A DNA stretch of 64,000 bases from positions 19,909,913 to 19,973,912 of the forward strand of contig CM068547.1 of the NCBI GenBank assembly GCA_035048495.1, read 5' to 3'. The translations under genes were made by a program, and so were the position numbers. Below, piece after piece: positions 59,229 through 64,000 of this stretch (the first letter of the stretch is position 1; each line of letters opens with the position of its first letter). This stretch comes from Euptelea pleiosperma. Lineage: Eukaryota; Streptophyta; Magnoliopsida; Ranunculales; Eupteleaceae. The notes beneath the pieces were generated by a model. It ran no database searches. It was not told the origin of the DNA and saw only the letters and a program-made list of their open reading frames with translations.

Positions 59229-59444
59229 TCTTTTAGAAACCGTGAGTTTCTAAGTTTAGAAACCCACGGTTTCTACTTAAGGAGAGGGTTAAAAACCCTT
59301 CGGCTCTCTCTTCTTCCGCCCCCGCTCGGACACCCTTTCCTCCTCTTCCCTTTCCCCTCCTTCTTCTCCTCCGGCGTGCCATCGCCGGTGAGGAGTGGAG
59401 CTTCTTCTTCTTCTTCTTCTTCTTCTTCTTCTTCTTCTGTTGCT

Positions 59445-59466
59445 GGAGTTGCAGTTCTGCAACTCC
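59445..59466 (+). repeat. Leader hairpin, 10-bp perfect arms
   Basis: GGAGTTGCAG and CTGCAACTCC are separated by TT. A (CTT)n tract (59399-59438) precedes it. Confidence 0.8.
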
Positions 59467-59971
59467 GGCCGGCGAACCGAGCTCCACCACCGTCCTCACC
59501 ACAGCGAGTTGGTGAGGGTCTGATATTCGCTCAAAAGTGCTTATTTGAAGCAATTATCCTTTTAGCGTTATCGCATTCTCCTACGTAAAAATACTCTATT
59601 TATCTACTTTTCTACGTAAGAGTCTCTTGTGTTGCGTAGAACACACTTTTCTGGACGAAATGGTATAATTGCATGCATTAAACACATTTTCGGAAGTCTA
59701 GATATTAAGCCGTTCTGATAAAGTCTCATTACGCGCTTCTTCTGTCGCAGGAAACCCCGATGGGACGATTCTCGAGACTTGTGGGCCCAAATCGATCATG
59801 AAAGCCCATTATCAAAGCTTAAAGAGCCCACATGCTATGACTAGAAGATATGGGCCAAATATGGGCTGAATAAGAGGACCAAAAAGCCGGCCCAAAGAAC
59901 GAAGAGAGCAGGAGAGCCAATGACCAAGAGACGGACCAAAGCGTTTAAAGCCACATGAGTCAGCAAGGAAT

Positions 59972-60043
59972 GATGGTCGACTCTACTGGAGAAGCGTGAG
60001 GATGGTCACAGTGAAGACCAGGGTTCCAGACCCTCCTCCAGTG
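59972..60043 (+). other. tRNA-like segment in alpha LTR (copy 12)
   Basis: GTCGACTCTACTGGAGAAGCG is D-arm-like and CAGGGTTCCAGACCCTC is the T arm. A T6 run follows at once (GTGCTTTTTT), the best Pol III-terminator-like run of all copies. Confidence 0.6.
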
Positions 60044-60479
60044 CTTTTTTCCATTTTTTTGATACTTTTTCTCTCATTTCTTCTTATTCTCTCTCTCTCT
60101 TCATCTCTCGATCCTCGAATCTACTGACCTAACCCCAGAACTCCTACCCTTCGGCTCTATCTCATCTCCCTTAGCTTTTTGACTGTTGGATCTTCCATCG
60201 GACCGTTGGATCTCCAATCGGACCGTTGGATCTCTCTAGATCCGTCGATTTACCAATCTGGGTCCCAATCAAGTCACCATCCATCCGATCGCCATCAGAC
60301 TGTCTGTCACATCATCTTGTGAGATGATGGACATAATCAATCCATATGGGCCAGTAGCCGGGCCCATCTTCATTGACCCGCTGTCCGACCAATTAGTGGA
60401 CCCCGCGAATTTCAAAATAATTTTAATTAAATGGGGGGTCCACTAATTGGGGAGATTCCCCATGGAAAAGTAGGTTTTT

Positions 60480-60512
<33 letters not shown>

Positions 60513-60707
60513 ATTTTTTCTTATTTTTTTATTTTCAAAAACCCCCTATCTTTAAAAGGGGAGAAGGGAGGGTTCGTTCGAACCCTAATCCCCCTCCAAT
60601 CTCTTCCATTCTCTCCCAAAAATTCTCTTGCCCCTTTTTCCCCTCTCTTGGCCGCTGTTTTCCTCTACTTCTCCTCCACCTTCGTCATCTTCTTCACCGT
60701 TTTTCCA

Positions 60708-60732
60708 CCGGAGTTGCAGCCTGCAACTCCGG
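60708..60732 (+). repeat. Leader hairpin, 12-bp perfect arms
   Basis: CCGGAGTTGCAG and CTGCAACTCCGG flank a single C. A further CTGCAACTCCGG copy follows at 60740-60751. Confidence 0.85.
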
Positions 60733-62094
60733 CCACCACCTGCAACTCCGGCTAGCATCTGAACAGCCTCCGCCTGCTGCAGACCTCTGTACATCGTCGT
60801 CTTCAAGCCACCATCTCTCTTCTTCTCCCCACGTTACCACAACTCCATCTCTTGCTGGCCGCCTTACTTCACGTTTTCTTCAAAACCGCTCCCCACTCCA
60901 TTACCGCCTCCACCCATGTTTCAAACGCTTGCTGCTACCACTTGATTGAAGGAGGAAGAAGCCATCACACCCCCCAACCAATCCAGCCCGCCTCTCTTCC
61001 TTGCTGTTGCTGCCCAACGGACAGCACAACGGTACCGCCTCCACCACGTTTGAGTTGCAGCTCCGCCTGCAACCTCCGCCTGCAACCTCCGCCAGCGACC
61101 ACCACCTGTTGCAACCCGTTCTCCTTCAATCGTTGAAAACACCCCACAGCCCTGTGATTCACCTCCTCAAGCACCACACGGTGCTTCTACTTGCAGGATC
61201 CGACCTTCATTTCTTCATAGAGTTGGGCTCTCCTCAACCAACGGACCAACAACTCCTTGCAATAGTCCATCGGCCTGCAAGCTTCAACGTTGATGCTGGG
61301 TCACCATCGTCAGCCATCAACACCAACAGCAGTCCTCCTTCCCTCTCCAATGTTGACGACTTGCCGGTGCTCCTCCAAGTCGAATCTCTTTGGCTAGTTC
61401 TTCCAAGTACAGCACCGAACATCAACTTCTTCTTCTTCGGGCACCTGAAACGCCCCTCCATGGAAGATCTCCTTCACCCCTTTGTTGGGCTGACTTCATC
61501 ATGCCCGAAAACCACCACCTTCATTCACATGGAAAACTCGGTAAGTGGTAAGTTTCTCTCAACTTTCCATCTCTTTCTCACTCTCTCTCTACTTCTCTCT
61601 CTCTAGATCCTTTTAGTCACTTTCTCTCTCTACAATCTCTCTCTTCTTTTTCTTTATTTCTCTCTCTCTCATTTTTGCTTTCTTAACTTAGTGTAGTTCC
61701 AGCAAATATTGTAAGACTTTTAATTACTTTGAATAAATTTTAGTTTTCATTATTACTTGATTGTAATAGGTCACCTTTCATGCTTTACTTTATCTGTGTT
61801 CTTAATGCTCTTGATATTTATAGCATTCTCTCTCTAAAATCACAACAAATAATGTTTTAAAGACCATTTCAATCACCACTCTCACCCCACCATCATTTTC
61901 ATCAATTTCTAGGAAGAAAGTCCGTCATTTTATGTTCTTTACTGCACGTTCACTAATCCCGAGTGCGGATCGACATCCGACACGAAACTGCTATACAAAA
62001 ATCTCAAATTTTGCAGGATAATCGGATCAAATTACAAATCTTGTTGAAGTTAGGGTTTCCGTAACCAACGACGCGGAAAAATCCTACTTTCAAA

Positions 62095-62112
62095 TGGCGC
62101 CGCTGCCGCTCG
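62095..62112 (+). promoter_or_regulatory. Primer binding site of the Athila element
   Basis: TGGCGCCGCTGCCGCTCG begins two bases after the LTR. TGGCGCCG is the form found in Athila elements and fits the CCA-ended 3' terminus of a tRNA, probably tRNA-Asp by family precedent. Confidence 0.85.
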
Positions 62113-63804
62113 GGTGTTCGGGAGTGCGAAAAAGGACGTAAAGACGGAATTGGAAAGTTGCTGAATCGGAAAGCTGCTCAATTTGGCCAGCCCGACCTTT
62201 TCGGGAAACTTTCTATTTTTTGTTTTTGTTGATTTTTAGCAGTTTTTAAATTATTATTTTTAATGCCTCGGAAGGCCGAGTGCAATTTGTAATAATTTAG
62301 GAATTTTACTGCTTTCCATATAACTGCTAGATCTTGTTCTAGGGTTTTTTAGAAACCCTAGATTAAGTGAAAAATACCAAAAAAATAATAAATTCAAAAT
62401 TCAAAAAAAATTAGGGTTTCATATTCTGCAGATTTTTAGAAATCACCAATCAAGGATTTGCGATTTTTGGAAAGATTCTAAAATCTTGAAACTTTGCTAA
62501 ATTAGGGTTTCCCCTCTTAGAAGTTTCCTCTTTAGAAGAATTTCTATCTTTAGAAATCTTCCGAATTTGGAAAAGTCTGCAAAAGAAAACATCCCAAATC
62601 TAGCAGAATTTCAAGTTTGGGAAATTTTCCAAAATTATAAGGGATCTCGCAATCAAATCTTTCTTGGAAGATCTCCACCGTTCGGGAAACTTTCCAATCT
62701 AGGTATTTTCCAATCTGGGAATTCCTAAATTTTAACCCATTTCAAACTTGGAAATTAATTCAAAAACTTGCCTAAATCCAGTGCTTGTTCAGTGAACCCT
62801 AAAAAGGCAAGGATCTTCCAAATAGAATCCCAAATACCTAGACCGTGAGATCTAACTGTTTCTGCAGGAACACGATCCAGTGTGGGTAGAGAGCGAAAGC
62901 TCAAAGAGGTGGAGTCGGGCCCAAGCCCATTAGGATACCCCTCTCTAACCCACAGAGGCGACCCCGTGGCGTGGCCCACGGGAGGTAAGTCTCTATCCTC
63001 GCCTTGAGTGCGATACAGAGCATATTGGGTGCATCATTACCGCTTGTCTATTTGCTTTCGTATCCATATTCTTCGACTTGCGTGGCGTGGCCGTTAATCA
63101 ATCAACTCTAAGAGAGCAGACCCAGCTCCAAATTGAAACTGGTGGGATTTCATCACCCACCTCATCATTCCAACTGATTTGATCCCAAGGCTCCATTTAA
63201 TTAAAAAGAATCAAGAAGTAGAGCCAATTAGCCCGGTGTTCGAGGAAAAATCCACGCAAAGCGAACCCGCTTAACATCCAATCGAAATAAGACCACGAGC
63301 GCGGGTCCCTGTTGTCTAACACACCCATAAGTCCCTGCTACTCAAGTACACTGAGCTCGACGTGGCATCTTGGATTATTCGGCGGTTAGTTGCGTGTGGA
63401 CTAGGAACACGCATCAACCCTAGCTTAACCCGAGGGAACACTCTTCTTATATACTTGACCAATCCGGTTAGTCTGGGACGTACTTAAGTCAGCCATTGTG
63501 CCGCACGTCTGTCTAGGCTTCGAATTGCCTTGTTGTTAACTAGAGTTAGTACTAAAGGATTCGCTCTGAAGAGTGTAGCCTGGTGAGAACCTCTGAGTAC
63601 AAAACAGTTAGTCCGGCGGTTAAAAGATAAACTAGTGGCCCGCCCACTGTCATAATCTACTCTAGCCCCAAAACTAACAAAGATAATTCCTAAAATATAT
63701 CCTGATTGCTTAGAATAGGATTATCTGTGCTTGGTGTGCATCATTTAGGATAGTGTTCCTCTCTGGCAACTTTTTGCCAAGTATAGAGCTTGCCTCATTC
63801 GCGT
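62113..63804 (+). other. Long 5' leader of the Athila element
   Basis: A 1.7-kb stretch between PBS and gag without a long open frame, as is usual for Athila. It contains a donor-like GAG|GTAAGT at 62985-62990. Bases 62520-63006 are duplicated at 55872-56358. The minus-strand frames seen at both places (62755-62979 and 56106-56330) are nearly the same because the DNA is the same, and they are not genes. Confidence 0.75.
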
Positions 63805-64000
63805 ATGCCCGATTGGACTCGCCCGAACAAACGCTTGGTTCGATCTGAGAATCACGTCCCTACAGTGGATCCTCCACTGAATTCTTCCCCATCTCTTTCC
63901 CCACTCACCTCCCCCAGTACTACTACCTTTGTAGTCATGGCAGTCGAACGACCTCTTATCGAGACGTTCGCTCCTATCTCTGCCAATCCACCCACTTGCA
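63805..64000 (+). CDS. gag of the Athila element, 5' end only
   Basis: An open frame starts at ATG 63805 (MPDWTRPNKRLVRSENHVPT) and stays open for 65 codons to the window edge. The N-terminus is basic, then Ser/Pro/Thr-rich. Codons 45 onward (MAVERPLIETFAPISANPPT) resemble the region that precedes the capsid domain in Athila Gag proteins, where an R-x-L/I-x-E-x-x-x-P segment is usual. An alternative start is ATG 63937. The position 1.7 kb after the PBS fits the family. It would encode the structural protein of the virus-like particle. Confidence 0.7.
   Translation, partial: MPDWTRPNKRLVRSENHVPTVDPPLNSSPSLSPLTSPSTTTFVVMAVERPLIETFAPISANPPTC

Larger units (their letters stand above)
57988..59520 (+). 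mobile_element. Alpha 3' LTR of the integrase-bearing element, interrupted
   Basis: It starts TGATATTCGC and carries a tRNA-like segment (58431-58500), a stretch of A/T simple repeats (59129-59228) and a leader hairpin (59445-59466). It then stops at 59520, where another alpha element begins. The remainder of this LTR is expected beyond the window. The minus-strand open frames over the simple repeats are not genes. Confidence 0.87.
59521..62092 (+). repeat. Alpha 5' LTR of an Athila element running off the window
   Basis: A 2572-bp LTR begins TGATATTCGC and ends CCTACTTTCA. It is followed two bases later by a primer binding site, which makes it a 5' LTR. The left flank GGGTC should be repeated at the other end of the element. 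It carries a tRNA-like segment, a TTAGTGGACCCC palindrome (60393-60446), a TTTAAAAGG box (about 60553-60561), a hairpin (60708-60732), GTAAGT sites at 61541 and 61548, a CT-rich tract and the terminal hairpin (62045-62092). It is the reference copy for the family in this window. Confidence 0.93.

Overview
This window is nuclear DNA of a flowering plant, from a gene-poor, repeat-packed region. I see no host gene, no canonical tRNA or rRNA gene and no CRISPR array. Nearly everything that can be assigned is Ty3/gypsy LTR retrotransposon in nested layers. The sequence does not fix the species.

The dominant family, here called alpha, has very long LTRs (about 2.5 to 4.2 kb) that start TGATATTCGC and end CCTACTTTCA. 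I count 13 copies or fragments on both strands, more than half of the window. Six are solo LTRs with 5-bp target duplications: 1330-4447, 20116-28240 (itself interrupted), 29671-33544, 37160-40076, 40162-42725 and 45179-48071. Three minus-strand copies (14568-18890, 22700-25473, 49822-53982) still carry part of the 3' internal region. At 56472-57987 an intact integrase ends 40 bp before a polypurine tract and an alpha LTR. At 59521-62092 an alpha 5' LTR is followed by a primer binding site (TGGCGCCG...), a long leader and the start of gag, which runs off the window. The integrase and the PBS identify alpha as an Athila-type element.

The second element is a decayed Tat-clade gypsy element at 34088-49821. 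It has a 5' LTR, PBS, gag, protease, reverse transcriptase, two RNase H domains (the second of archaeal type) and integrase. Its coding region is interrupted by three alpha solo LTRs, and the reading frame continues exactly across each target duplication. It carries many stops and several frameshifts, and its 3' LTR is missing. A third family, beta, is a 3.6-kb solo LTR at 10838-14447 containing roughly 190-bp tandem repeats.

The alpha LTR is unusual. About 440 bp from its start, every copy that reaches that point carries a roughly 73-nt tRNA-like segment with A-box-like and B-box-like sequences and a T run just after it. Further in are paired palindromes around a TATA-like box, GGAGTTGCAG/CTGCAACTCC hairpins in the presumed transcribed leader, a conserved GTAAGT splice-donor-like site followed by a pyrimidine-rich tract, and a hairpin forming the last 50 bp. 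The tRNA-like segment inside an LTR is the observation I would follow first.

Layout: 1-1329 LTR-like fragments; 1330-4447 alpha solo LTR; 4453-8280 unassigned decayed DNA; 8281-10194 Athila internal DNA; 10195-14480 alpha fragment holding the beta solo LTR; 14568-33737 compound alpha block; 33738-34087 unassigned; 34088-49821 Tat element with three alpha insertions; 49822-56491 alpha 3' LTR plus rearranged internal DNA; 56492-59520 Athila integrase and truncated 3' LTR; 59521-64000 the 5' end of a younger-looking Athila element.
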